Positions 15,695-23,663 of a stretch of 64,000 nt of DNA are shown one piece after another; the stretch's first letter is position 1, and the number at the start of each line of letters is the position of its first letter. The notes beneath the pieces were generated by a model. The model did not search any database and was not told the DNA's origin. It was given only the letters and a program-made list of their open reading frames with translations. The stretch comes from Methylobacterium sp. J-030 (GTDB taxonomy: Bacteria; Pseudomonadota; Alphaproteobacteria; Rhizobiales; Beijerinckiaceae). Both the position numbers and the translations under genes were made by a program. The DNA is taken from the NCBI RefSeq assembly GCF_022829545.1, contig NZ_JAKSYM010000410.1:62001-126000 (forward strand), in the 5' to 3' direction.

Positions 15695-17383
15695 TCACGT
15701 CGCCCGCACCACCACCTCCACCAGATTGGCGCCCCCCGACCGGATCCCCGCCTCGATCGCCGGGGCGATGTCGGCGGCCTCCGTCACCCGCCGCGCCGGG
15801 ACCCCCATGGAGGCGGCCAAGGCCAAGAAGTCGATCCGCGGATCGGTGAGGTCCATGGCGATGAAGCGGTTGGCGCGCACCGAGGCGTAGTGCGCCTGGC
15901 CCTTCATGAAGGTCTTGAGGATGTTGTACTCGGCGTTGTTGATCACCACGAAGGTGACCGGCAGCTTTTCGTGTGCGGCGGTCCAGAGGGCCTGGGGCGA
16001 ATACAGCGCGGCGCCATCGCCCACGACGCAGACGACCGGCGCCCGGTCGAGTCCCAACGAAAAACCCACCGCCGCCGGCATGCCCCAGCCGAGCACGCCG
16101 CCACGCATCGCCGCGTATTGATGGGCCGAGGGGCTGTCGAGGAAGGTGCGCAGGTGGGTCAGCGTCGCGGGGGCCTCGTCCACGATGGTGGTCTCGGCCC
16201 CGACCGCGCGGGCGACCTCCCGGGCGGCCACCAGCGGCGCGATCACCGGATCCGCGAAGGCGGCATCCGCGGCGGCGGCGAGCGTCGCCCGGCGCTCGGC
16301 CCGCGCCGTCACGGCTTCGGCGCGCAGGTCCGCGAAGATCTCCGCCCGGTCGGCGAGGCGGGGGCTCAGCAGCGGCAGCAGGGCGTCGAGCGAGGCGCGG
16401 ATGTCGCCCACCGTCGACAGGCTGGTGGCGTAGGTCCGCCCGAGGTCGCGCACGTCCGCCGAGAGCTGAAACACCCGCACCCCCGGCGGCACCGCCGAGA
16501 CCTCCGAGTACAGCACCGTGATCAGCGACTTGCCGCCGAGTGCGAACACCGCGTCGTAGCGCCCGAGGATCTCCGCGATGGCGTCGGCCCGGGTCGGCAG
16601 GTTGCCGGCCCAGAGGGGGTGCGCGGTCGGGAACGGGATGTGGGCCGGCCAGGACGAGCCGTAGACCGGCGCCGCCAGCAGGTCGGCCAGCGCCACCATC
16701 TGCGCCGAGGCGTCCGAGGCGTCGATCTCGTCGCCCGCGATCAGGGCGAGACGGCCCGGCGCGATCGCGGCGAGCTTATCCGCCAACCGATCGAGGGAGC
16801 CCGCTACCGCCCGCTGGTCGATGGTCGAGGTCTCGCCGGCCGGCACCACGCTCATCGCCTCCATCACGTCCATGGGCAGCGACAGGAAGACCGGGCCGGA
16901 GGGGGCGGCCCCCGCGTCGTGAAACGCCCGGCGCAGCAGGATCGGGATCTGGTCCGGGCTCGTCACCTCGCGCGCCCACTTCATCACCGGGTCGGCGATG
17001 GCGACGAGGTCGCCCATCAGCAGCGGGTCGGTCAGTGCGTGGCGGAGATCCTGCTGCCCGGCGGTGACCACGAGCGGCGTGCCCGAGACCTGCGAGTTCA
17101 CCAGCCCGCCCATGGCGTGGCCGAGGCCGCCCGCCGTGTGCAGGTTGAGGAAGGCGGGCCGCCGCGCGCCCTGCGCGTAGCCGTCCGCCATGGCGACCGC
17201 GGTCGCCTCCTGCAGGGCGAGGATGTAGGCGATGTCCGGCGCCTCGGTCAGCGCGTCGATCAGCGGCAGCTCGGTCGTGCCGGGATTGCCGAAGATGTAG
17301 CGCACGCCCTCCGAGCGCAGCACCTCCACCAGGAGGTCGGCGCCCCGGCGACGACCCGCCGCGTCCACCGTCTCGATCGACAT
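15695..17383 (-). CDS. Thiamine-diphosphate decarboxylase, benzoylformate-decarboxylase-like
   Basis: A 562-residue ThDP enzyme with the PYR, central and PP domains of the acetolactate synthase/decarboxylase family. E59 (LALQEATAVAMADGYAQ) is the cofactor-activating glutamate. The FGNPGTTELP loop and NLHTAGGLGHAMG (H82, H89) resemble benzoylformate decarboxylase rather than acetolactate synthase. The ThDP/Mg motif GDG at 455-457 ends with NN at 482-483. The BFD active-site Ser of FGNPGS is Thr here, so the 2-oxoacid substrate may differ from benzoylformate. It is transcribed alone on the minus strand between the Phd/VapC pair and a repeat-bearing intergenic region. Confidence 0.75.
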   Translation of the reverse strand: MSIETVDAAGRRRGADLLVEVLRSEGVRYIFGNPGTTELPLIDALTEAPDIAYILALQEATAVAMADGYAQGARRPAFLNLHTAGGLGHAMGGLVNSQVSGTPLVVTAGQQDLRHALTDPLLMGDLVAIADPVMKWAREVTSPDQIPILLRRAFHDAGAAPSGPVFLSLPMDVMEAMSVVPAGETSTIDQRAVAGSLDRLADKLAAIAPGRLALIAGDEIDASDASAQMVALADLLAAPVYGSSWPAHIPFPTAHPLWAGNLPTRADAIAEILGRYDAVFALGGKSLITVLYSEVSAVPPGVRVFQLSADVRDLGRTYATSLSTVGDIRASLDALLPLLSPRLADRAEIFADLRAEAVTARAERRATLAAAADAAFADPVIAPLVAAREVARAVGAETTIVDEAPATLTHLRTFLDSPSAHQYAAMRGGVLGWGMPAAVGFSLGLDRAPVVCVVGDGAALYSPQALWTAAHEKLPVTFVVINNAEYNILKTFMKGQAHYASVRANRFIAMDLTDPRIDFLALAASMGVPARRVTEAADIAPAIEAGIRSGGANLVEVVVRAT

Positions 17384-17482
17384 GCCCGGCCCCCAGCGGA
17401 ATCGGCTCGGAGGCTAAGCGGATTTGCGTTGGCAGGCCACACGGTACACGAGAGTGACCTGTGGTCGGAATCACCGGGTGAT

Positions 17483-17615
17483 CCCACCCACCCCCCTCAT
17501 CCTGAGGGTCCCGTGTCGGCGAGCCTCGAAGGAGGGCTCCAGGGATCGCGGTGGCCGCTGGAGGGCTCCTTCGAGGCCTGCGCTCCGCTCCGGCGCCTCA
17601 GGATGAGGGGGTGGG
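17483..17615. repeat. Nested palindromic intergenic repeat (REP-like)
   Basis: The outer arms CCTCATCCTGAGG (about 17494-17506) and CCTCAGGATGAGG (17596-17608) are perfect reverse complements, flanked by matching C-rich and G-rich runs. Inside lies a second arm pair, GCCTCGAAGGAG (17523-17534) and CTCCTTCGAGGC (17566-17577), and within that CTCCAG/CTGGAG. A transcript would fold into one long interrupted hairpin. CTCATCCTGAGG-type palindromes are a common intergenic repeat of Rhizobiales genomes, so more copies elsewhere in the chromosome are expected. Confidence 0.8.
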
Positions 17616-17760
17616 ACAGCCGCTCCGAGGCATCCCCGTCTTGTGTCGTATCCCGTCGGCTTTGCGAAACCTGTGCAAACCGTGGGCTCTCCGGGGCAAA
17701 ACCGGACGTCGCCCCGGAACCGGATCGGCCTCCGGACGCATCCGCCGCCGGCCTGGTCCG

Positions 17761-17785
17761 GGAGCCTGGGACGTTCCCAGGCTCC
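17761..17785. promoter_or_regulatory. Perfect 11-bp inverted repeat with 3-base loop
   Basis: GGAGCCTGGGA at 17761-17771 pairs completely with TCCCAGGCTCC at 17775-17785. There is no T-run on either side. It lies 78 bases before the acyl-CoA dehydrogenase start, so it is either a terminator-like hairpin ending readthrough from the repeat region or an operator. Confidence 0.55.
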
Positions 17786-17862
17786 CGGCGCAACTCTTAG
17801 TCGCATACAGCATTCGTCCATAAACCAGGGATCTCGGATATAAAGCCGAGGAGGCGACTCCG

Positions 17863-19080
17863 GTGGTGCGATCCGCCCGGCCCGGGTCGCCGCCCGAAGC
17901 GATCCGCTGGAAAGACATCATGGACCAGCGGACGCCGCCCGACTTGAGCCGCGATGCCGAAGCCGCCGCGCGTGCGGTCTGCCTGTCGGCGGCGCGCCGC
18001 GCCGGCGCCCAGGACCGCGACGGTGGGTTTCCCGGCGAGGACATCGCCGACCTCGCCCGCCTGGGCCTGCTCGCTGCGCCGGTCCCGGCCGCGCTCGGCG
18101 GGGCGGGCCTTGGCGAGGAGTCGGGCGCCGGCATGCTGGCCGCGGTGCTGCGCCTCATCGGCTCCGGCAGCCTCGCGCTCGGACGGCTCTACGAGGGCCA
18201 CGTCAACGCCCTCCAGCTCATCGGCCAGTATGGCACGGCCGACCAGAGCGTGCGCCTGTTCGGCGATGCCCGCGCGGGCCACCTGTTCGGCGTCTGGAAC
18301 ACTGAGCCGGCCGGGGCGGGCCTCGCGCTCGAGGCGGCCGGGGACGGCCTGTCCTTGAGCGGCGCGAAATCCTTCGCCTCGGGGGCGGGCTTCGTGACCA
18401 GGGCCCTGGTCACGGCCGGGTGTCCGGGCGGCGGCGGCACCCTCATGCTGGTGGTCCCGCTGGAGGCGGGCAGCCGGGCCGACCTCTCGGCCTGGCGAGC
18501 GCAGGGCATGCGGGCCTCGGCCACCGGAACCCTCGATTTCAGCGGAATCAGCCTCGCGGACGGAGACATCCTCGGTGAGCCGGGCGACTATTTCCGCCAG
18601 CCGGCCTTCTCGGGGGGTGCCTGGCGGTTCCTGGCCGTGCAGCTCGGCGGCATCGAGGCCGTGTTCGACGCGTGGCGGGCCCATCTCGTGCGCCTCGGGC
18701 GCGGGACCGACCCCCATCAGCTCGCGCGGTTGGGCGAGGGCGCCATCGCGGTCGAGGGGGCGCGGCACTGGGTGGCGCGGGCGGCGGCCCTGGCCAGCGG
18801 CGGGACGAACGATGGCGCCCTTGCCGCCCCGCGCATCGTCGCCTTCGTCAACCTCGCCCGGCTCGCGGTGGAGAAGGCCGGGCTCGACGTGCTGCAGCTC
18901 GCCCAGCGCTCCGTCGGCCTGCCGGGCTTCCTGAACGGGCATCCCCTAGAGCGGCTCTCGCGCGACCTCGCCACCTATCTGCGTCAGCCGGGACCCGACC
19001 GGGCGCTCACGGGCGCGGCGGCGGAGATCCTGGCGGCCGGGGAGGGGGTGGCCGACCTGTGGGACGGGGGCGCCCCATGA
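17863..19080 (+). CDS. Acyl-CoA dehydrogenase family protein
   Basis: A 405-residue flavoprotein-like sequence with acyl-CoA dehydrogenase architecture: an N-terminal helical domain (AGLLAAPVPAALGGAGLG, with the GG-turn usual before the active domain), a middle beta domain (FGVWNTEPAGAGLALEAAGDGLSLSGAKSFASGAG) and a C-terminal helical bundle. These enzymes oxidise acyl-CoA thioesters using FAD. The usual catalytic Glu near the C-terminus is not evident, as in several non-classical members of the superfamily. The GTG at 17863 is supported by GAGGAGG eight bases upstream; ATG at 17920 is the alternative. Its stop codon is inside the first unit of a 15-bp tandem repeat that leads to the cytochrome b561 gene. 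Confidence 0.75.
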   Translation: MVRSARPGSPPEAIRWKDIMDQRTPPDLSRDAEAAARAVCLSAARRAGAQDRDGGFPGEDIADLARLGLLAAPVPAALGGAGLGEESGAGMLAAVLRLIGSGSLALGRLYEGHVNALQLIGQYGTADQSVRLFGDARAGHLFGVWNTEPAGAGLALEAAGDGLSLSGAKSFASGAGFVTRALVTAGCPGGGGTLMLVVPLEAGSRADLSAWRAQGMRASATGTLDFSGISLADGDILGEPGDYFRQPAFSGGAWRFLAVQLGGIEAVFDAWRAHLVRLGRGTDPHQLARLGEGAIAVEGARHWVARAAALASGGTNDGALAAPRIVAFVNLARLAVEKAGLDVLQLAQRSVGLPGFLNGHPLERLSRDLATYLRQPGPDRALTGAAAEILAAGEGVADLWDGGAP

Positions 19081-19121
19081 GCCGGGTCCCCATGAGCCGC
19101 CTCCCCATGAGCCGGGTCCCG
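19077..19121 (+). repeat. Three tandem 15-bp repeats at a gene junction
   Basis: Units at 19077-19091, 19092-19106 and 19107-19121 differ at only a few positions (GGG versus GCC, and the final base). Each unit begins with ATGA. Confidence 0.85.
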
Positions 19122-19124
19122 TGA
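19077..19124 (+). CDS. 15-codon repeat micro-ORF linking two genes
   Basis: Three tandem 15-bp units (19077-19091, 19092-19106, 19107-19121; consensus ATGAGCCGGGTCCCC) form an open frame MSRVPMSRLPMSRVP. Its ATG overlaps the stop of the acyl-CoA dehydrogenase (ATGA at 19077) and its stop overlaps the GTG of the cytochrome b561 gene (GTGA at 19121). It could carry ribosomes from one gene to the next by termination-reinitiation. Whether the peptide is made is unknown; the arrangement could also be accidental slippage of a repeat. Confidence 0.4.
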   Translation: MSRVPMSRLPMSRVP

Positions 19125-19714
19125 GCGGACGCCCGGCTGCGGGCCCGGTCCCCGACCGCCTCGAACCGATGCAGGCCGTCTGGCGCGATTCGCCGCGGCG
19201 CTACGGCCGCGTCAGCCGCGGCTTCCACTGGCTGATGGCGGCTCTGTTCGCGTGGCAGTTCGCGGGGGCGCTGCTCTATGTCGGCCTCGGCGACCGGGCG
19301 GTGACGCGCCTCGTCGGCGGAAGCCACTTCACCCTGGGGGCGACGCTGTTCGCGCTCGTGCTGCTGCGCGGTGCCTGGGGGCTCGCCAACCTCCTGCGCC
19401 GCCCGCCGCATCGGGGGCGCCTCGGCCGCGCCGCGGTGGCCGGCCATGCCGTGATCTACGCCCTGATGATCGTCGTGCCGGGCCTCGCGCTGATGCGCCA
19501 GTACGGATCGGGCAAGCCGTTCACGCCCTACGGCCTCCCGCTCATGCCGGGCCGGGACAGCAAGATCGACTGGATGGTGGCCCCGGGCGACCTGCTCCAC
19601 CACTGGCTGGCCTTCCTCCTGCTGGCGATCCTCACCGGCCACGTCGCCATGGCGGTGCTGCACCGGACGCTCTGGAAGGACGACGTGCTGGCGCGGATGA
19701 CCGGGCGTTCCTGA
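19121..19714 (+). CDS. Cytochrome b561-family membrane protein
   Basis: A 197-residue inner-membrane protein with four hydrophobic segments and the heme-ligand histidines of cytochrome b561: SRGFHWLMAALFAWQF, GSHFTLGATLFALVLLRGAWG, AGHAVIYALMIVVPGLALM and LLHHWLAFLLLAILTGHVAMAVLHR. It should carry electrons between the membrane quinone pool and an unknown donor or acceptor. The GTG at 19121 overlaps the micro-ORF stop; ATG at 19169 (MQAVWRDS) would also give a complete protein. Placement directly after the acyl-CoA dehydrogenase suggests a paired electron route from the flavoenzyme, but that is inference. Confidence 0.85.
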   Translation: MSGRPAAGPVPDRLEPMQAVWRDSPRRYGRVSRGFHWLMAALFAWQFAGALLYVGLGDRAVTRLVGGSHFTLGATLFALVLLRGAWGLANLLRRPPHRGRLGRAAVAGHAVIYALMIVVPGLALMRQYGSGKPFTPYGLPLMPGRDSKIDWMVAPGDLLHHWLAFLLLAILTGHVAMAVLHRTLWKDDVLARMTGRS

Positions 19715-19806
19715 GGGAGCTGCTTGCCGGTCGGCCCGCGCAGGTCGCCGACGAGGCCGGAAAGCCGTGTCTGGAAGGGATCGCGTGCCCTTGGCCCACG
19801 CTCTTG

Positions 19807-19845
19807 CCCGTGTCCTTGGCCCGTGTCCTTGGCCCGTGTCCCTGG
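19807..19845. repeat. Three tandem 13-bp repeats
   Basis: CCCGTGTCCTTGG at 19807-19819 and 19820-19832, then CCCGTGTCCCTGG at 19833-19845. A degenerate earlier copy is visible just upstream (CCCTTGGCCCACG). Too short and spacer-less for CRISPR; a slippage-type minisatellite. Confidence 0.85.
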
Positions 19846-20042
19846 CGAAGGCGCGCAGGCGCCCGGCGTCGAAGTCCGGCCGCGATGGCGTCGGAGCCGC
19901 CGTTCCAGCCGCCTCGGGTCCGTACCCGAAGACGGAATCACCACGCAGCCGCCCGGAGCGCGCCCCGCCGAAGCGGACACCGGTTCGGCGCAAGAGCGCG
20001 CGTCACAACACAGGCTTGGCGCCGCCCCATGAGTTACGTTTG

Positions 20043-20067
20043 ACGAGGCACGGTATTACTGCCTCGT
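20043..20067. promoter_or_regulatory. Inverted repeat upstream of the AT-rich orphan gene
   Basis: ACGAGGCA (20043-20050) pairs with TGCCTCGT (20060-20067) around a 9-base centre, 24 bases before the ATG at 20092. A TTGACG at 20040-20045 overlaps its left arm. It may be an operator or a leader hairpin. Confidence 0.4.
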
Positions 20068-20091
20068 TCCGTTTCGACTAGTCTGTGACCT

Positions 20092-20670
20092 ATGAACACG
20101 CTTCCTAGCAAACCCCCTACCAGGTTTGGTCGCCTGCCGAAGCAGGTGGGTCACACACCAGACGGCCGCTTCGAATCCGGCCTTGCGAACGATGATTTCG
20201 TCTTGGCGATCGGCCGGATCGTCACGTTTTTCCCGTTGCTGGAGCGAAGCATGAGTGAGGTCATGTCCGAGCTTATCGGCGGCTACGACGCGCCCGTGCG
20301 GCAGATATTTTATAGCATCACGAATCAACAGGCGCGCATCGACGTCATGCGATCACTTCTGGAGGAGGCGCAAGTCAATCAAAGCAGGGGCGCAACCTGG
20401 GATTTCATCATTGATGATTTTGCATCCGTAAGCAAAAGCCGCAGCGATTATGCAGATGGAATCTGGTGGACCCATGAAACGGGGCGAATCTTTCTTGAAC
20501 CGCCCAATCCATCATCCAGCAAAATATCCAATAAACGTGAGATAAATCTGACTGAATTGAACGACGTAATCGATAGAATGAACGACCTTGCGGGTCGATT
20601 GCACAATGTCATCATAGAACGCCTCGAGAAACTTGCGGCCCGGCATCGTGCAGAGGGCCCTCGTGATTAG
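20092..20670 (+). CDS. Uncharacterised protein, AT-rich orphan gene
   Basis: A 192-residue soluble protein with no family I recognise. It starts with a Pro/Arg-rich segment, then FVLAIGRIVTFFPLLERSMSEVMSELIGGYDAPVRQIFYSITNQQARIDVMRSLLEEA, a helical block, and ends with a second helical block NDVIDRMNDLAGRLHNVIIERLEKLA. The helical pattern and the phrase 'SITNQQARIDVM' resemble small proteins of unknown function carried on mobile elements. Codon use is clearly more A/T-rich than the neighbours, especially between 20400 and 20600, suggesting recent horizontal gain. It stands alone between the cytochrome gene and the convergent allophanate hydrolase operon. Confidence 0.7.
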   Translation: MNTLPSKPPTRFGRLPKQVGHTPDGRFESGLANDDFVLAIGRIVTFFPLLERSMSEVMSELIGGYDAPVRQIFYSITNQQARIDVMRSLLEEAQVNQSRGATWDFIIDDFASVSKSRSDYADGIWWTHETGRIFLEPPNPSSSKISNKREINLTELNDVIDRMNDLAGRLHNVIIERLEKLAARHRAEGPRD

Positions 20671-20921
20671 CAAACGGCCTGCCTGCTCTGCCCCCGGGTC
20701 ATCTGGATCGCGCCCGAGATAGGCCGTAACGGCCAGGCCTGGTTATCGGTTAGCCCTGTTTCCGGGCCTCACGAGGGCATATCCGGCCGGGTGCGGGAGG
20801 GGCCTCCAGCCGAGAGGGGCCGTCGACGGCGCGGTGGCGGGATTCCCAGCCGATGCCGCGGCCGGAACCCTGGCCGGTGCGGTCGCCGGTGATGCGATGG
20901 CCGGGGGGATCGCCGAAGCGG

Positions 20922-22733
20922 TCACGCCGCGGCGCGGCTGGCCACGTAGCGGCGCCAGCCGCCGAACCGCGTGATGTCGGCGGCCCCCGCAATGCCGGCC
21001 GCCTCCACCAGGAAGCCCTTCGGCGCGGTCCCGTCGGCGAGCCGCAGGGTGCCGATCCCGAGCGGGTCCGGGATCGCGGCCACGAAGGCCCCGAAGGAAG
21101 CGGGCGGCAGGGCCCAGACCTCCGTCTCGATCGCACCACCGTCGCCATCGGCCACCCGGAGGAGGCCGGGACGATGCGGCGGCCCGCCGGGCAGGGCGTA
21201 GAGGCGGTACTCCGGTCGGGTCGCCACCGTCCGCAGATACCGGGCGCCGTGCGCGGCGAGTTCGCGGTTCAGCGGCAGGCCCGACAGGTGCGCCCCGACG
21301 ACCGCCAGCTCGATCTCGCCCGGCCGCGCCCGCACCGGACCCGGTTCCACGGCCGGCACGGGCGACGCCCCCGCACCGATCCGGCCACCCGCAACCGCGT
21401 GCAGGCGCGCGCCCAGGGCGGCGAGGAGCCCGTCGGACCCGCGCGGCGCAAGGAGGGTGACCCCGGAGGGAAAGCCGTCGGCGCGGGGGCGCCCCGGGAC
21501 CGCGAGGGCGCACCAGTCGAGCAGGTTGACGAAGTTGGTGTAGGTGCCGAGTTCGCTGTTCGGGCCGATCGGGTCGGCCGCCACCGCCGCGCAGGTCTGC
21601 GGGCGCGGATAGGTCGGCACGGCGAGCACGTCGACGCGGTCCCAGACCGCGTCCGCGTGCCGGCGCAGCTCCGCCAGGCTGTAGAGGCCCGCGAAGGCGT
21701 CGGCGGCGTTGTGGCGCCCGGCGGCGGCGATCACCGCCCGCGTCGTCGGATGCAGGATCCCGGGGCGCGTCTCCATGATCGGCCGGATCGCCGCGTAGCG
21801 CTCGGCGACCCAGGGGCCGTCGTAGAGCAGCGCTGCGACGGCGAACATCGGCGCGCAATCGACCGGCTGCGCCATCCCGGCGAGGGTTTCGAGATCGGCG
21901 ATCGCCGCCGCGAAGGCCGCCTCCGAGAGGCCGTCGCCGCCGAAGCGGAGGCTCGCCGCATCCGGCAGTCCGAGGCGCAGGCCCGGCGGCAGGCCGGTCG
22001 GCGCGGGCGGCACCGGCAAGGCCCGCGACCAGGGATCGGCGGCGTCGAAGCCCAGCATGACCCGGAAGGCCGCGTCGGCATCGGCGACGGTGCCGGCGAA
22101 GACCGAGAGCGTGTCGAGGGTCCGGCAGGCGGGCAGCATCCCGCGGCTGGAGACCGCCCCGAGGGACGGCTTCAGCCCGACGACGTTGTTGAGGGCCGCC
22201 GGCACCCGGCCCGAGCCCGCCGTGTCGGTCCCGAGGGCGAAGGAAACGATCCCGTGGGCGACCGCGACGGCCGAGCCGCTGCTGGACCCGCCGGGCACGT
22301 AGGCCGGGTCGATCGCGTTGCGCGGGGCCGGGTAGGGGGTGCGCAGGCCGACGAGACCGGTGGCGAACTGGTCGAGGTTGGTCTTGCCGATCAGGATCGC
22401 GCCGGCCGCCTGCAGTCGGGCCACCGCGGGCGCCGTCTCGGTCGGCGTGGAGGCGAAATCTGGGCAGGCCGCCGTGGTCGGCAGGCCGGCCACGTCGATG
22501 TTGTCCTTGACGGCGAAGGGCACGCCCCAGAGCGGCATCGCCGCGGGGTCGAAGGGCGGGAGCGCCGCCGCGGCAGCCTGCGCCTCGGCCTCCGGCACCA
22601 GGGCGAGGAAGATGCCGGGATCGTCCACCGCGGCGAGTCGGCAGTAGGCCTCGGCCACGACGGCGCGCGGGTCCCGGCCCGCTTCATAGGCCGCGTGCAG
22701 CACGGGGATCGTCGGGAAGGGGGGCACGGTCAT
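20922..22733 (-). CDS. atzF: Allophanate hydrolase
   Basis: A 603-residue amidase-signature enzyme that hydrolyses allophanate to ammonia and CO2. The Ser-Ser-Lys triad is complete: K76 (FAVKDNIDVAG), cis-Ser S150 (GGSSSGS) and nucleophile S174 (GTDTAGSGR), with spacings equal to those of characterised AtzF. The C-terminal ~150 residues form the second domain typical of full-length allophanate hydrolases (VVGAHLSGLPLNRELAAHGARYL and FLVEAAGIAGAADITRFGGWRRYV). It is the last gene of a minus-strand operon with an ABC transporter and a polysaccharide-deacetylase-like gene. No urea carboxylase, biuret hydrolase or cyanuric acid hydrolase is nearby. Confidence 0.93.
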   Translation of the reverse strand: MTVPPFPTIPVLHAAYEAGRDPRAVVAEAYCRLAAVDDPGIFLALVPEAEAQAAAAALPPFDPAAMPLWGVPFAVKDNIDVAGLPTTAACPDFASTPTETAPAVARLQAAGAILIGKTNLDQFATGLVGLRTPYPAPRNAIDPAYVPGGSSSGSAVAVAHGIVSFALGTDTAGSGRVPAALNNVVGLKPSLGAVSSRGMLPACRTLDTLSVFAGTVADADAAFRVMLGFDAADPWSRALPVPPAPTGLPPGLRLGLPDAASLRFGGDGLSEAAFAAAIADLETLAGMAQPVDCAPMFAVAALLYDGPWVAERYAAIRPIMETRPGILHPTTRAVIAAAGRHNAADAFAGLYSLAELRRHADAVWDRVDVLAVPTYPRPQTCAAVAADPIGPNSELGTYTNFVNLLDWCALAVPGRPRADGFPSGVTLLAPRGSDGLLAALGARLHAVAGGRIGAGASPVPAVEPGPVRARPGEIELAVVGAHLSGLPLNRELAAHGARYLRTVATRPEYRLYALPGGPPHRPGLLRVADGDGGAIETEVWALPPASFGAFVAAIPDPLGIGTLRLADGTAPKGFLVEAAGIAGAADITRFGGWRRYVASRAAA

Positions 22734-22748
22734 TCCTCGCAGCCCAGC

Positions 22749-23663
22749 TCAGGATTCGTCGCCGGTGGCACGGTACCAGTCGAGGATCTCGGTCCCCTGC
22801 ATGAACACCGTGTCGCTGCGCGCCAGGATGGCGTCGAGCAGCCGCTCCAGCAGGCCGATCCGGTGCGGGACGCCGGTGATGTAGGGGTGGATCGCGAAGC
22901 CCATCACCTTGGCACCCCCGAGGGGGCCGGGCCCCGCGGCCTCGGCGGCGAGGCGGTCGAGGTTGGCGAGCGCCCGCTCCACGAACTCGTCGGCCCGGTG
23001 GTGCTGGATGGCCAGCAGCGGGATGTCGTTCAGCTCGACGGAGTAGGGGAGGGCGACGAGGTCGCCGGTGCGCGTCGCCACGCGGCAGGGGCGGTCGTCG
23101 ACCACGAAGTCGCCGATGTATGCGAGGCCGGCCGCGTGCAGGTGGTCGGGCGTGTCGAGGGTTTCGGTGAGGCCCGGCCCCAGCCAGCCGCGCGGCGGGC
23201 GCCCGGTAACCGCTTGGATCGCCGCGACCGTGCGGGCGATCATCTCCGGCTGGTCCGCGACCCGGTGGGTCGGGACCTGGTGGAAACCGTGGGCCATGAA
23301 CTCCCAGCCGGCCGCGTGGGCGGCCTCGGCGATGCGGGGATAGGCCGTGCAGACCGAGCCGTTGATCGACAGGGTCGGGCGGAGGCCGCGGCTCTCGAAC
23401 GCCTCGAGGAAGCGCCAGAAGCCGACCCGCATGCCGTATTCGTGCCACGCCCAGTTCGGGATATCGGGCAGCAGGCTCGCGGCGGTCGGCGGCACCAGGA
23501 TCTGGCGCGGCATCGGATGGTCGATCAGCCAGTGCTCGACATTGACCACGGGCCAGATTGCGACGTGCTGGCCCCCGGGCAGGGTCAGGCGCGGCCGATC
23601 CACGGCGGCGCGGTAGGCGAGGCGGTTCTCGGGCCGGCGGGGATCGTCGGGGGCCGTGTCCAT
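22749..23663 (-). CDS. Polysaccharide-deacetylase family protein, PuuE (allantoinase)-like
   Basis: A 304-residue protein of the NodB/CE4 fold. The opening, WPVVNVEHWLIDHPMP and the LPDIPNWAWHEYGMRVGFWRFLEAFE block, is the pattern of the cofactor-independent allantoinase PuuE subgroup rather than chitin deacetylases. Later come the metal-region-like HGFHQVPTH, GWLGPGLTETLDTPDHL and FAIHPYITGVPHRI. Members act on C-N bonds of ureides or related compounds. Its ATG overlaps the stop of the ABC ATPase (ATGA), and allophanate hydrolase follows after 15 bases. In this setting it may release allophanate, or a precursor of it, from an imported ureide-like compound; that reaction is inference. Confidence 0.75.
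   Translation of the reverse strand: MDTAPDDPRRPENRLAYRAAVDRPRLTLPGGQHVAIWPVVNVEHWLIDHPMPRQILVPPTAASLLPDIPNWAWHEYGMRVGFWRFLEAFESRGLRPTLSINGSVCTAYPRIAEAAHAAGWEFMAHGFHQVPTHRVADQPEMIARTVAAIQAVTGRPPRGWLGPGLTETLDTPDHLHAAGLAYIGDFVVDDRPCRVATRTGDLVALPYSVELNDIPLLAIQHHRADEFVERALANLDRLAAEAAGPGPLGGAKVMGFAIHPYITGVPHRIGLLERLLDAILARSDTVFMQGTEILDWYRATGDES

Larger units (their letters stand above)
17384..17862. other. Intergenic region with palindromic repeat, hairpin and acyl-CoA dehydrogenase leader
   Basis: No credible gene lies here. The region holds the minus-strand leader of the ThDP enzyme, the nested palindromic element at 17483-17615, a perfect hairpin at 17761-17785, and then an AT-richer stretch before the GAGGAGG ribosome site at 17848-17854. 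The short frames on both strands are products of the repeat. Confidence 0.6.
19715..20091. other. Intergenic region with 13-bp tandem repeats and an inverted repeat
   Basis: No gene is supported. It contains three 13-bp tandem units at 19807-19845 and, closer to the next gene, an 8-bp inverted repeat at 20043-20067. Base composition shifts toward A/T near the orphan gene at 20092. Confidence 0.6.

Noticed and set aside
15629..17800. Plus-strand open frame of 723 codons
   Set aside because: Antisense of the ThDP enzyme; its end crosses the palindromic repeat.
19807..19845. Tandem repeats considered as a CRISPR array
   Set aside because: Units are 13 bp, directly adjacent with no spacers, and no cas gene is present.
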